Source: Nostoc sp. C052 (GTDB lineage: Bacteria > Cyanobacteriota > Cyanobacteriia > Cyanobacteriales > Nostocaceae). From it: a stretch of 64,000 bases of DNA. The DNA is taken from NCBI RefSeq assembly GCF_013393905.1, contig NZ_CP040272.1, forward strand, positions 2,666,001-2,730,000, written 5' to 3'. The translations under genes and the position numbers were made by a program. Shown here one piece after another: positions 18,423 through 27,622 of this stretch (its first letter is position 1; each line of letters starts with the position of its first letter). The notes beneath the pieces are model-generated. The model was not told where the DNA came from and ran no database searches. It was given only the letters and a program-made list of their open reading frames with translations.

Positions 18423-19332
18423 GCGTCCGTTTTTAAAGCGTCTGTAGAACTTAAAAGTTTTATAATTTGCGGGATTTATTACTTTGTAAAAGTAACTTCC
18501 CTTCTGAAAACTCGAACTCGTTCCGCTTTCACTTTTTATTTATAACTGCAACAGACTAACATGAACCTTTCGGCTTGGGGATCAGGGTTTTAGCGTAATT
18601 ATTGGCCACTTTTTCAAATTTCAATTCTCATTTTGAGGGTGAAACCTTTCTCAACTGAGGACTTTGGCTATGTAACGCTTTTTTCCACAAGTCAAAAATT
18701 TCTTAAAAAAACTTTACCCTATTTGCGCCCTAAAGTGACGATACTCCATTCACATTGGTTCTAAAGGCTCGCAACTACCCGTGTATTTTACATTACATGT
18801 ATTCTCGCTATTTCCTATAAGAAGGTAATATACCTTTAATTAAATGGCATCGGCATAAATACTCAAAATCACTTATTTAATGAAATATTTAGATTTCTCT
18901 ATGAACAGGTCGTGATATGAGTTACATCTAGGATATTTATGCAAATCAGTTTGAGTTTCATCTCTTTTTTCAAAGTTTGTTCTACGTACATTAATCATGA
19001 CTTTGATTTTCCATAACTAGATGAAAATAAGTAATATATCTAACACACAATAACAGTATTACTGAGTATAAAATAAAGGAAGATACTCAACTTAATATTT
19101 TTTGTGATTAATCATAAAAAAATTAGGAAATCTTTGCGATCGCCTACACAACAGATTTTATTAGTATCAAAAATTACATTGCTTCTTTTGTGCCCTCAGT
19201 AATTGCTCAAGTATGATTTTTGAGAGCAAGCTGTTTTTGCCAAAATCTTTGCAATTGTAGGGATGTGCGGCTGTAGAACCCTATTATATATAGTGAATAT
19301 TTTGGAATATTTTGGGAAATGCGATCAGCCTG
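18423..19332. other. Long AT-rich intergenic region, no gene seen
   Basis: About 910 nt between the divergent RlpA-like gene and glutaminase. It is AT-rich with scattered stops in all frames. I found no tRNA, no clear NtcA site (GTA-N8-TAC) and no terminator. It should contain both divergent promoters. Confidence 0.5.
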
Positions 19333-20316
19333 ATGACAAACCAAGCACATCAAGGGGATTTAGAAATAGAACTATCGCCATTATTAGTTGTTCTTAAGGA
19401 GTTGCATTCACAGTACAAGTCAGTACAGGAGGGTGCAGTAGCGAAATACATTCCCGAATTGGCAAAGGCAAACCCGGACTTGTTCAGCATTTGCATTGTC
19501 ACAGTAGATGGTCAGGTTTATCAAGTCGGGGACTACGAGCAACTTTTTACTATTCAGTCAATTTCCAAAGTATTTGCCTATGGACTGGCCTTAGAAGATC
19601 ATGGACTAGATTACGTTTTAACGAGAGTTGGTGTAGAACCAACAGGGGATGCATTTAACGCGATAATTTTGGATGAGCAATCGAAGCGACCTTATAATCC
19701 AATGGTAAATGCAGGTGCGATCGCAACCACCAGCTTAATCAAAGGTTCCGGCCCCACCGAACGCCTCAACAGAATGCTAGATATGTTCCGGCGATATATT
19801 GGCCGCGACGTGTTTGTTGACATTTCAGTTTTTACCTCAGAACGTAGTACCGGGCATCGTAACCGTGCAATGGCCCATCTAATGCTCAACTTTGGCATGA
19901 TTGACCGGAACATAGAAGAAGCACTGGATCTTTATTTTCAGCAGTGTGCTGTGATGGTAAATTGCCAAGACTTAGCCGTGATGGCAGCTACCTTGGCTAA
20001 CAGAGGTATTAACCCCATCACCAAAGAACGAGCGGTAGATAAGCGTTACATCAAAGATATTCTGAGTGTGATGTATACCTGTGGAATGTACAACTTTGCA
20101 GGTGAATGGGCTTATAAAATTGGTATTCCGGCGAAAAGTGGTATTTGTGGTGGGATTATTGCCGTTGTACCTAATAAGATGGGCATTGGCGTTTTTTCGC
20201 CGCTGCTGGATGTGCGTGGCAATAGTGTGCGGGGGGTAAAGGTGTGTGAAGAACTTTCCCAACGGTTAGGTTTACATCTATTTGATTGTTCAGGTCAAGA
20301 GGCGAAATTTGATTGA
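19333..20316 (+). CDS. glsA: Glutaminase A
   Basis: A 327-residue member of the beta-lactamase-fold glutaminases, hydrolysing glutamine to glutamate and ammonia. The catalytic Ser-x-x-Lys is in TIQSISKVFAYGL; YNPMVNAGAI, ERSTGHRNRAMAHLM and PAKSGICGGI are family motifs. The frame also opens with TTG at 19312; I choose the ATG at 19333, giving MTNQAHQ, though neither start has a clear ribosome binding site. It stands alone, so regulation by nitrogen status is only a guess. Confidence 0.93.
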   Translation: MTNQAHQGDLEIELSPLLVVLKELHSQYKSVQEGAVAKYIPELAKANPDLFSICIVTVDGQVYQVGDYEQLFTIQSISKVFAYGLALEDHGLDYVLTRVGVEPTGDAFNAIILDEQSKRPYNPMVNAGAIATTSLIKGSGPTERLNRMLDMFRRYIGRDVFVDISVFTSERSTGHRNRAMAHLMLNFGMIDRNIEEALDLYFQQCAVMVNCQDLAVMAATLANRGINPITKERAVDKRYIKDILSVMYTCGMYNFAGEWAYKIGIPAKSGICGGIIAVVPNKMGIGVFSPLLDVRGNSVRGVKVCEELSQRLGLHLFDCSGQEAKFD

Positions 20317-21004
20317 ACTGGGGATTGGGGATTGGGGATTGGGGATTCAGACCCCAACATCGGGGATTATTCAAACGTGAGTTCGACTGTTCATAATCAT
20401 GTCCACCCAAAAGACCTCTAAGAAGGTTTTACTACGCAAAACCTGTCCCTCTCCGACTCGGAGAGGGACAGACTTGAACTTTAGTTCAAGGCAGGGAGAG
20501 GTCTGTCGAACTCAGGTTAACTTATAGCTTGGCACTTTTCTTCTCTACAAGACGCTACGCGAACGTCTGAAATGTCTTGAATTTTGAATTTTGAATTTTG
20601 AATTGTTATATATATTTGTTGCCTGACTTTGCCTTTCATATTAAAATCTTGGAGTAATGCTTCATGGTTAATGCAGTCAAACATTCAATTCGGATATTCT
20701 AAAGATGCGCTCCTGTATGTCTGATTTCCTATATCACCCTACGAAATTTATCTTCTATTTCCAACCCGATTTTGTGGTGGACTGTACTTAGGGTCAGTGG
20801 GGCAAGCGATCGCGTAGGTGCGATCGCATCACTAATTAACTATCTACTGGATGCAGAGAGTTGGCTCGTATGTCATCCTATGATTAGGAGAATTAATTCA
20901 GTGATGTCTTTGGTTTTAGTATTGAAAGGCTTTTTCCTTTTAGTATTTACAGACTTCTCAGAGAAATTAAAATCTCTACACAGTGATGATTTTGGAGAGA
21001 ATCG
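20317..21004. repeat. Repeat-rich gap: GGGGATT heptamers and near-perfect palindromes
   Basis: GGGGATT is repeated four times at about 20320-20346. CTGTCCCTCTCCGA (20443-20456) and its exact complement (20458-20471) leave one central base, an almost perfect 29-bp palindrome. CTTGAACT/AGTTCAAG (20473-20490) forms a second one right after. GAATTTT units repeat near 20580-20612. The last 200 nt are the probable long leader of the RNA-binding protein gene. No gene is supported. Confidence 0.7.
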
Positions 21005-21331
21005 ATGTCAATTTATGTAGGTAACCTCTCTTATGACGTTACACAAGAAGATTTAAGTGGTATTTTTGCAGAATATGGGACTGTAAAGCGAGTTCAAGTA
21101 CCTACTGATCGTGAAACAGGTCGTCCGCGAGGCTTTGCTTTTGTGGAAATGGGAACTGAAGCTGAAGAAGCCGCTGCCATTGAAGCCCTTGATGGTGCTG
21201 AGTGGATGGGTCGTGACCTGAAAGTGAATAAGGCTAAACCCAAGGAAGACAGAGGTGATAGAGGTTCCTTTGGTGGCGGTAACAGAGGAGGATACGGCGG
21301 TGGCGGTGGTGGACGTGGCGGACGCTACTAA
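21005..21331 (+). CDS. rbp: Cyanobacterial RNA-binding protein with one RRM and Gly-rich tail
   Basis: 108 residues. An RRM fills residues 1-80 with RNP2 (IYVGNL) and RNP1 (RGFAFVEM); the tail (about 82-108) is Gly/Arg-rich. These proteins bind single-stranded RNA and in filamentous cyanobacteria are often cold-induced. GGAGAG lies just before the ATG. rpsU follows 225 nt downstream, the known rbp-rpsU arrangement; a terminator stands between, so read-through may be partial. Confidence 0.95.
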   Translation: MSIYVGNLSYDVTQEDLSGIFAEYGTVKRVQVPTDRETGRPRGFAFVEMGTEAEEAAAIEALDGAEWMGRDLKVNKAKPKEDRGDRGSFGGGNRGGYGGGGGGRGGRY

Positions 21332-21368
21332 CTTTGGAAACAAAAAAATTTACCTAAAGTCTTAAGGT

Positions 21369-21393
21369 CAGACAAGGAGTCTGTCTTTTTTTT
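21369..21393 (+). terminator. Rho-independent terminator after the RNA-binding protein gene
   Basis: CAGAC-AAGGA-GTCTG hairpin followed by TCTTTTTTTT, 38 nt after the stop codon. Confidence 0.8.
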
Positions 21394-21409
21394 GTAATGT
21401 TACCAAAGC

Positions 21410-21507
21410 AGTGCTGAGTGCCCAAAAACAATTGCTTGTCATTATTTCAATAATTCGACAAGCTCTGTAACCATCCCCTAGATTTATCTATGGGGTTACT
21501 CAGCACT
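21410..21507. repeat. Inverted repeat between rbp and rpsU
   Basis: AGTGCTGAGT at 21410-21419 and its exact complement ACTCAGCACT at 21498-21507, with an inner stem (GTAAC-CCCC against GGGG-TTAC). It looks like a small MITE-like element lying in the rbp-rpsU gap. Confidence 0.6.
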
Positions 21508-21556
21508 CCTGAATGTCCCCATAGCTATGATGAAGTCAACTTAGTTAGGAGAAATA

Positions 21557-21745
21557 ATGACCCAAGTAATTGTAGGTGACAATGAACATATTGAATCAGC
21601 CTTACGGCGATTTAAGCGAGAAGTTTCCAAGGCTGGAATTTTTCCAGACATGAGAAAGCATCGTCATTTTGAAACACCCCTAGAAAAACGCAAGCGCAAA
21701 GAAGTTGCCAAGCACAGACAAAGTAAGAGAAGTTTTCGTAATTAG
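21557..21745 (+). CDS. rpsU: 30S ribosomal protein S21
   Basis: 62 residues, very basic, with the S21 pattern VGDNEHIESALRRFKREVSKAGI and a C-terminal RKRKEVAKHRQSKR helix. It binds the small subunit near the 16S 3' end. TTAGGAG precedes the ATG closely. It follows an RRM-protein gene, as in other filamentous cyanobacteria. Confidence 0.95.
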   Translation: MTQVIVGDNEHIESALRRFKREVSKAGIFPDMRKHRHFETPLEKRKRKEVAKHRQSKRSFRN

Positions 21746-21866
21746 GGACTGACAAATAAAAAATATTCAATTAACTCTTGTGGGGTGGGCGTCTCGCCCG
21801 CCATACAGACTGGGCGCTCATGTTGCCCAGCCCACAATATTGGATAATTTATTTCTTGGAGTTTCC
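21744..21866. repeat. MITE-like element after rpsU
   Basis: About 120 bp from GGGACTGACAAATAAAAAA to GGATAATTTATTTCTTGGAG. Its ends are imperfect inverted repeats (AAATAAAAAATATTCAA against TTGGATAATTTATTT). A GC-rich hairpin core with GGGCGTCTCGCCC and TGGGCGCTCATGTTGCCCA lies inside. A related copy with another core is at about 12761-12842. Confidence 0.65.
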
Positions 21867-22058
21867 TTAAGAGCTGAGATACAGCAGAATTCAGGAGTCA
21901 GAATGGGCTAAACGCCCCGCTACCGCTAACAGGAGTCAGAATTCAGAATGGGCTATGCCTGGCTGCGCTAACAGAAGTAAAACAGGCTTTATACCTTGCT
22001 TTGAGACTTAGCTTTTATAATTCAACTTCCTTGAAATCTGCTGTAAATATAAGCGAAT

Positions 22059-22090
22059 CCCCTCATAAATTTTATGAGGGTTTTCCTTTT
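22059..22090 (+). terminator. Terminator-like hairpin upstream of the Ser/Thr kinase
   Basis: CCCTCATAA and TTATGAGGG pair around a short AT loop, followed by TTTTCCTTTT. It lies in the 412-nt gap between rpsU and the kinase gene, which otherwise holds only repeats (degraded GCTACCGCTAACAGGAGT units around 21915-21980). Confidence 0.6.
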
Positions 22091-22157
22091 GCCTATTTTA
22101 AAATCAGGAAACCTCAAGAAACGCTAAAATCAAGTCAGCCTTTGTATTGTAGCGGTT

Positions 22158-23918
22158 GTGTCCCACATCACTCAGAGTGCGGTTCACTGCATAAATCCTG
22201 ATTGTCAACGTCCTTATCCTCAGCCTTGGGGAAACAAATTTTGCAACAGCTGTGGCGCACCGCTAGAGTTGTTAGACCGCTATGTTCCGCTTCAGCCATT
22301 GGGATCGGGAGGATTTGCTCAAATCTACACAGTTTGGGATGAAAAAACTCAAACTGAGAAAGTACTGAAAGTGTTGGTAGAAGATTCGCCAAAGGCACTG
22401 GAATTATTTACCCAAGAGGCGGCGGTTTTATCTAGCTTGCAGCATCCGGGTGTCCCCACAGTTGAGACCGATGGGTATTTTAACGTCAACCTGTTTAATC
22501 CCAAACCGCACCAACTGCCTTGTCTGGTAATGGAAAAAATCAATGGGCGGACTTTAGAGGAGATATTAAAAAAGTTTCCCCAAGGGTGTCCAGAGGATTT
22601 GGTTTTAAATTGGTTTGCCCAATCTCTACAAATTTTACAAGAATTACACAAACGTCAGATTATTCACCGAGATATTAAACCTTCTAATTTAATGCTGGGA
22701 ACATCTTCGCCATCTGTAACCCAGTCTCAAGGGTCAACAGAAGGCGATCGCTTGGTACTAATTGATTTTGGCGGGGCAAAACAATTTACCCCCTCTAAAC
22801 TGCGTTCTCAGTCTAGTTCCACCCGCTTATTTTCTTCTGGTTACAGTCCACCAGAACAAGTAACTGGAGGTATTGTCGGGCCAGGTGCCGATTTTTATGC
22901 CCTTGGTCGAACGGTGATTGAACTATTAACAGGCAAATACCCGCTAGAGTTAGAAGATCAGCAAACGGGTAAATTACGCTGGCGAACTGGGGTGAATGTC
23001 AACCCCCAACTGGCAGATTTGTTGGATGAGATGGTGCAAGAAGATGTGCGATCGCGTCCGGCAAATGCAGCTATAATTCAAAAACGTTTGGCGAAGATTG
23101 CTCAACCATTACCGCCACCAGGGTTGTTTGCCCAACTGCGAAACAAGATTAAGCAAACCTCAACCCAAGTTTCCCTGAGATTTACACAGCTAACACAAGC
23201 TATTGAGCAAATTTTGGCTAACTTTAGCCAAGCTGTCACCAAAACCATTATTTTTATTGCTCAGACAATCATCAAAATTTTCCGAGCTTGTTTGGCGACG
23301 ATTTGGGCGATGATCTTGAGTAGTATCGGCGCTTGTTTTGGTGCGATCGCTGGTTTTATTTTGGCCTATCACACCAGCTTAGGGCGTCAGTTTGTGGAAT
23401 CTATTTCGAGTCAGCTAAACCAATTAGTGCCAAATACTCAACCCGTCTTTGGGGCAGATATTTTGGTATTCGTTGCCGCAGGCTGGGGAACCGCTTGGGG
23501 ACTGACAGTATCGGGATGTTTTGGTCAACGACGGCGGTTTTTAGTAGCATCCCTGATGGGCATGATTAGCTATGGCTTCGGCTGGTTGATTTTGCAATTA
23601 ATCACACCAAAAGACAGCGGTGAAGGCTTAGTGGCAGTGATTTTAGTAGCAGCTAGCTTACTCACCTTGGGCTTAGGACTTCGCAGCCATCATATAGTGT
23701 ACGCGGTGTTATCGGCCTTTGGAAGTGCGATCGCCTATGCAGTTTTGATTCTTTTAAAGTTAGCACCTCCCATCTTCCAATTTACTAGTCAACCAGCCTG
23801 GTCAGACTTATACTCGCCTCTGATTTTTTTTGGTTCTGTGGGCCTCTTCATCAGCTTATGGTTAGGAGCGAGTTACTACCTAATTGTCCCTGGATTGCGT
23901 CTTTTAGGATGGCGATGA
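22158..23918 (+). CDS. Zinc-ribbon Ser/Thr protein kinase with membrane-spanning C-terminus
   Basis: 586 residues. An N-terminal zinc ribbon (Cys11, Cys16, Cys29, Cys32) precedes a eukaryotic-like kinase: G-loop GSGGFAQIY about 49-57, Lys71, HRDIKPSN at 170-177, DFG 203-205, and a GYSPPEQ activation segment. Residues about 330-586 hold several hydrophobic membrane segments. The start is GTG. Such zinc-ribbon kinases are common in filamentous cyanobacteria; substrates are unknown. Catalytic residues are intact, so it should be active. A second kinase of the same layout is at 29159-30529. Confidence 0.9.
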   Translation: MSHITQSAVHCINPDCQRPYPQPWGNKFCNSCGAPLELLDRYVPLQPLGSGGFAQIYTVWDEKTQTEKVLKVLVEDSPKALELFTQEAAVLSSLQHPGVPTVETDGYFNVNLFNPKPHQLPCLVMEKINGRTLEEILKKFPQGCPEDLVLNWFAQSLQILQELHKRQIIHRDIKPSNLMLGTSSPSVTQSQGSTEGDRLVLIDFGGAKQFTPSKLRSQSSSTRLFSSGYSPPEQVTGGIVGPGADFYALGRTVIELLTGKYPLELEDQQTGKLRWRTGVNVNPQLADLLDEMVQEDVRSRPANAAIIQKRLAKIAQPLPPPGLFAQLRNKIKQTSTQVSLRFTQLTQAIEQILANFSQAVTKTIIFIAQTIIKIFRACLATIWAMILSSIGACFGAIAGFILAYHTSLGRQFVESISSQLNQLVPNTQPVFGADILVFVAAGWGTAWGLTVSGCFGQRRRFLVASLMGMISYGFGWLILQLITPKDSGEGLVAVILVAASLLTLGLGLRSHHIVYAVLSAFGSAIAYAVLILLKLAPPIFQFTSQPAWSDLYSPLIFFGSVGLFISLWLGASYYLIVPGLRLLGWR

Positions 23919-24035
23919 AGGTGGCAGGAAGGGAGCAGGGGAAGATGAGGGAGACAAGGGGAATTATTGAACAAGCCTCTCCCACATCTACCTTGTCTAC
24001 CTTGTCTCTTCTACATGCCCAATGCCCAAAAACAA

Positions 24036-24074
24036 GATCCCCCTAGTCGTATTTTTCATCGAGCTAGGGGGATC
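24036..24074. terminator. Perfect 11-bp inverted repeat after the kinase gene
   Basis: GATCCCCCTAG (24036-24046) and CTAGGGGGATC (24064-24074) are exact complements with a 17-nt loop. It lacks a following T run on the plus strand, so it could be a factor-dependent terminator or a small repeat. The rest of the gap to 24293 holds nothing I can name. Confidence 0.45.
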
Positions 24075-24293
24075 ACATATGTGGTAGTCTATAATTGGTT
24101 CGGTATAGTTCCTTACGACTCGATTCTATAGCCTATATTTCAGTTTGAGTAGTCTTACCATTAGAATTTATAGTATTTTTACAGCTTCTTAATGAATGCT
24201 TCATCCCTGTTCTTCCTTAGAGAAGCGGTATATGTAAGTATGACAGTACGCTGTGTGCGTAATTTGTCATTTTTGTAAATATCAGTAAAAAAT

Positions 24294-24857
24294 ATGAAAC
24301 TTAAGATTGTTGCTACCGTCGCCCTGTTAGCTTGTTTTGGGTTTGCAGAGCAGGCCGTTGCATTAAATCAGCTAGACTTGGATCAGTTGAAGGCAACAAC
24401 TGCCTGTCCTCGGTGTAATTTGAGTGGTGCTGACCTAACTAAACTGAATCTAACTGGAGCAAATTTGCGAGGGGCTGACTTGAGTCGCGCTACATTATCT
24501 CAAGCTAATCTCACCAATGCCGATCTCACTGGTGCAAATTTAGAAGGTGCGATTCTAAATAAGGCGAATCTCAGCGGTGCTTCTTTAACAGGAGCAAATT
24601 TGAAATCAGCATCCCTGGAAAGTGCCGATCTATCTTATGCCGGTTTCATTAGCGCCAATTTAGAAGCAGCAAACTTAAAAGATGCCAAATTGCAATTTAC
24701 TAATTTTCGAGGGGCTAACTACCGACTAACAACTTTAAATAATGGTGTCGTCACCTCTGACAAACCTTATGACTGGTCGTCAGAGCGTCAAAATCCCAGA
24801 GAATGTAACGAGTTCAAACCCGAAAATACTTTAGGCACAACCTGTTATTCAAAATAG
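24294..24857 (+). CDS. Secreted pentapeptide-repeat protein
   Basis: 187 residues with a signal peptide (KIVATVALLACFGFAEQAVA). Residues about 40-145 are continuous A(D/N)LXX pentapeptides (SGADLTKLNLTGANLRGADL and on), predicted to fold as a right-handed beta-helix. A CPRC motif lies just before the repeats and two further Cys are in the C-terminal tail, possible periplasmic disulfides. The exact role is unknown for such cyanobacterial proteins. Confidence 0.9.
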   Translation: MKLKIVATVALLACFGFAEQAVALNQLDLDQLKATTACPRCNLSGADLTKLNLTGANLRGADLSRATLSQANLTNADLTGANLEGAILNKANLSGASLTGANLKSASLESADLSYAGFISANLEAANLKDAKLQFTNFRGANYRLTTLNNGVVTSDKPYDWSSERQNPRECNEFKPENTLGTTCYSK

Positions 24858-24861
24858 ATTG

Positions 24862-24960
24862 GGGACTGGGGACTGGGGACTGGGCATTGAAAAGAGGCAG
24901 AGGGGCGGGGTGCGGGGGGCAAAGGAGTAAAACTCTTCTCCCCTGCTCCCTTGCTTCCCT
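24862..24960. repeat. Heptamer repeat plus dispersed 80-bp repeat
   Basis: Three GGGGACT units are followed by GGGCATTGAAAAGAGGCAG and a purine-rich then pyrimidine-rich stretch ending CCCTGCTCCCTTGCTTC. A close copy is at 37309-37390, and an inverse-oriented relative at about 41206-41312. Confidence 0.7.
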
Positions 24961-25044
24961 TGCTACTCTGCTTGTATAGCAAAAGCATTTTGTTTGTTAA
25001 CAATTCTTTATCATGGGAAAAAAGCCTATAGATTAATTGAATCG

Positions 25045-26229
25045 ATGCTTACCCATATAAAAGACTTAGCCACAAAACTAGCGCCTCGCTTAATTGAAAT
25101 TCGCCGCCACATTCACTCTCACCCAGAACTCAGTGGTCAGGAGTACCAAACAGCAGCCTTTGTAGCTGGTGTTTTGTCTTCCAGTGGACTGCATGTACAA
25201 GAAGGAGTTGGCAAAACGGGTGTCATTGGAGAACTCCAAGGCACTAGCCAAAATGGCCGTTTATTGGCAATTCGCACTGATATGGATGCCTTGCCAATTC
25301 AAGAGGGCACAAATTTGGAATATGCCTCTCGTGCAGATGGGATTATGCACGCTTGCGGTCACGATGTACATACCACTGTGGGTTTAGGAACGGCAATGGT
25401 GCTGTCCCAAATGGCAGAGGAGTTGGGTGGGAAAGTGCGGTTTTTATTTCAGCCAGCCGAGGAAATTGCCCAAGGGGCAAGCTGGATGGTGAAAGATGGG
25501 GCGATGGAAAACGTCTCAGCTTTATTAGGGGTTCATGTTTTCCCTTCTATACCCGCAGGTTCTATTGGGGTGCGTTACGGAGCATTGACAGCCGCCGCTG
25601 ATGATTTAGAGATTCTGATTATGGGAGAATCTGGGCACGGGGCGCGTCCCCATGAGGCCATTGATGCGATTTGGATTGCTTGCCAAGTGATTACTGCACT
25701 GCAACAAGCCATCAGCCGGACACAAAATCCTTTGCGTCCTGTAGTATTGAGTATCGGAAAAATTAATGGTGGTAGAGCGCCAAATATAATTGCTGATAAA
25801 GTGCAATTATTGGGAACCGTGCGATCGCTCCATCCTGAAACCCGTGCCCATCTCCCGAACTGGATTGAAAACATTGTATCTAATGTTTGTCATACCTACG
25901 GAGCAAAGTATCAAGTTAATTACCGCCAGGGTGTACCCAGCGTCCAAAATGATTACGCCCTGACGCAATTGTTACAATCAGCCGCAGAAGAAGCTTGGAG
26001 TAGCGATCGCGTTCAAGTCTTACTCGAACCCTCCCTTGGTGCTGAAGATTTTTCGATGTATTTGGAACACGCCCCTGGTTCCATGTTTCGCTTGGGTGTA
26101 GGCTACAAAGAAAGAATCATTAATCACCCATTACACCATCCCCAATTTGAAGTTGATGAATCTGCTATTATCACCGGGGTTGTAACTATGGCTTATGCCG
26201 CTTATAAATACTGTCAGCAAAATTTGTAA
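25045..26229 (+). CDS. M20-family amidohydrolase (N-acyl-amino-acid/hippurate hydrolase type)
   Basis: 394 residues from the ATG at 25045; an upstream TTG (24994) would add 17 residues that do not look conserved. Metal-ligand motifs of M20D peptidases are present: HACGHDVHTT, FQPAEE, a His in GVHVFP, and NHPLHHP near the end; a dimerisation domain (GHGARPHEAIDAI) is inserted. These enzymes cleave the acyl or aryl group from N-acyl amino acids in the cytoplasm. The substrate cannot be told. Confidence 0.9.
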   Translation: MLTHIKDLATKLAPRLIEIRRHIHSHPELSGQEYQTAAFVAGVLSSSGLHVQEGVGKTGVIGELQGTSQNGRLLAIRTDMDALPIQEGTNLEYASRADGIMHACGHDVHTTVGLGTAMVLSQMAEELGGKVRFLFQPAEEIAQGASWMVKDGAMENVSALLGVHVFPSIPAGSIGVRYGALTAAADDLEILIMGESGHGARPHEAIDAIWIACQVITALQQAISRTQNPLRPVVLSIGKINGGRAPNIIADKVQLLGTVRSLHPETRAHLPNWIENIVSNVCHTYGAKYQVNYRQGVPSVQNDYALTQLLQSAAEEAWSSDRVQVLLEPSLGAEDFSMYLEHAPGSMFRLGVGYKERIINHPLHHPQFEVDESAIITGVVTMAYAAYKYCQQNL

Positions 26230-26231
26230 AC

Positions 26232-26265
26232 AAAAACTCCCAGCGCTTATCTGCTGGGAGTTTTT
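26232..26265. terminator. Bidirectional Rho-independent terminator
   Basis: ACTCCCAGC (26236-26244) pairs with GCTGGGAGT (26253-26261), flanked by AAAA on the left and TTTT on the right. It lies between the convergent amidohydrolase and hemerythrin genes and can serve both. Confidence 0.85.
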
Positions 26266-26310
26266 ATTTAACTAACCTTTTTTAGTGGATATAGAAAGCT
26301 TGAAAGCATC

Positions 26311-27360
26311 CTACTTCGATTCGGTAACAACACCAAGTTTTTGTTGAATTCTAGTCTTAGCAGCTTTGAATTCAGTAGCAAGTTGTTCGCTTTGCTCAGT
26401 ACTCAAGTTGTTGCGAATGGCAGCAAACATTGTGGTTTCTTCTTGACGAGTATGATCGCCAATAGCGTCCATCAACTCTTTGACTTTCTCTTTGAATTGA
26501 GGTGAAGATGGGCTAAGAGCCTTAATTTCCTCTAACGCCTGCTTGGCATGAGCTTGTTCATCAAACAGTTCTTGGGTGTTATCTTGACCGTAGAAAGGAC
26601 GTACTCTGGGGTAGACTACTTCCTCTTCAGCTTCAGCGTGGGCACTTAAATCCTTGTAAATTTGACCGAAGTACTCTTGGATTTTTTGTGGATCGTTGCT
26701 TTGTAGTAGTTCGGTGAATAGGGTATTTACCTTGTTGTGATCGAGGCGGATGACATCTTGGATATTTAGATCCTTTTTGTCGCTGGCTTGGGTGACAGCA
26801 CTACCTACCACACCACTGACTGCGGCCAAAGCGTCTTGAACCCGCGCCCAAATTCCTTGATCTGCGTCTTGTCCAGTGAGTTCGCGGACACCCAGAATTT
26901 CTAGAATGCCTTTGAGTTGCTCTTGGTGAGCGCGGTTCTCAAAGTTAATGGTATTCAAAGGTGCGATCGCTAGCAACACATCAGCACCAACTTTTTGAGC
27001 AGCTTTGTGAACTATCAACCCACTCATTACTAATTGATGTTTCAACAATTCATGCTGAGATACTTTTTCATACAGGCTCAACTCAGAACCTTTGAACAAT
27101 TCACGAGCTTTTTCAATGAATTGTGTGACAGTTTTCTTGGGTTCAGCTTGAATCCCATATTGACCAATTACGGTTTCTAAAACACCAAGGTTTTTTTCAT
27201 CATCTTTGATAAAATTTCGGATGCGATCGGCAATTTCGGCATCAAGTTCTTGCGTCAAAAGCGATTGTTCATTTTCGATGACCAACTGTTGGAGAGCTTT
27301 CAGACTTGCAAGTTTTACAGCAATTGCATTGCGTTTCGTATCATCTAATGTAGCTACCAT
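26311..27360 (-). CDS. Hemerythrin HHE cation-binding domain protein
   Basis: 349 residues. The N-terminal half is helical with a ferritin-like pattern (ASLKALQQLVIENEQ, LLKHQLVMSGLIVHKAAQKVG). The C-terminal half is an HHE domain with metal-binding residues RLDHNKVN, SAHAEAEEEVVYP, FDEQAHAK and GDHTRQEETTMF, predicted to hold a di-iron site. A longer start at 27378 exists, but GAGGAGA sits 7 nt before the ATG at 27360 and inside the extension, which decides for MVATLDD. Roles proposed for such proteins include oxygen, NO or iron handling. Confidence 0.9.
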   Translation of the reverse strand: MVATLDDTKRNAIAVKLASLKALQQLVIENEQSLLTQELDAEIADRIRNFIKDDEKNLGVLETVIGQYGIQAEPKKTVTQFIEKARELFKGSELSLYEKVSQHELLKHQLVMSGLIVHKAAQKVGADVLLAIAPLNTINFENRAHQEQLKGILEILGVRELTGQDADQGIWARVQDALAAVSGVVGSAVTQASDKKDLNIQDVIRLDHNKVNTLFTELLQSNDPQKIQEYFGQIYKDLSAHAEAEEEVVYPRVRPFYGQDNTQELFDEQAHAKQALEEIKALSPSSPQFKEKVKELMDAIGDHTRQEETTMFAAIRNNLSTEQSEQLATEFKAAKTRIQQKLGVVTESK

Positions 27361-27622
27361 CCGTGTTCTCCTCGGCAAAGTGTTCGTAATTCTTACTGAT
27401 ATAACCTTGACACAGAGGTTAGGAGGATTCCATCTTTCTTTTGAGCGATCGCACTCACAACTATGGGTAGAGAAACGAAAGTTTTCGTTAGAGAAAAATA
27501 GCAGCGATCGCTTCTATTTTTGATTGCCATAAATCAAGCAGTTTAGTATGACATTCAAATTGAATAGATTACCTATTTGGGAGTAATCTATATCTTTGGA
27601 ATGAAAATTAACATCAAACAAA

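Noticed and set aside
19070..19100. Possible NtcA site before glutaminase (GTATTACTGAGTAT)
   Set aside because: The right half is TAT, not TAC, and no -10 is placed correctly downstream.
20772..21020. 82-residue open frame before the RNA-binding protein
   Set aside because: No family features, overlaps the leader and ribosome binding site of the RRM gene.
22001..22201. 66-residue open frame before the zinc-ribbon kinase
   Set aside because: It crosses the terminator-like hairpin and the kinase start and has no recognisable motif.
27206..27523. 105-residue open frame opposite the hemerythrin gene start
   Set aside because: It is the complementary-strand shadow of the hemerythrin N-terminus plus intergenic DNA.
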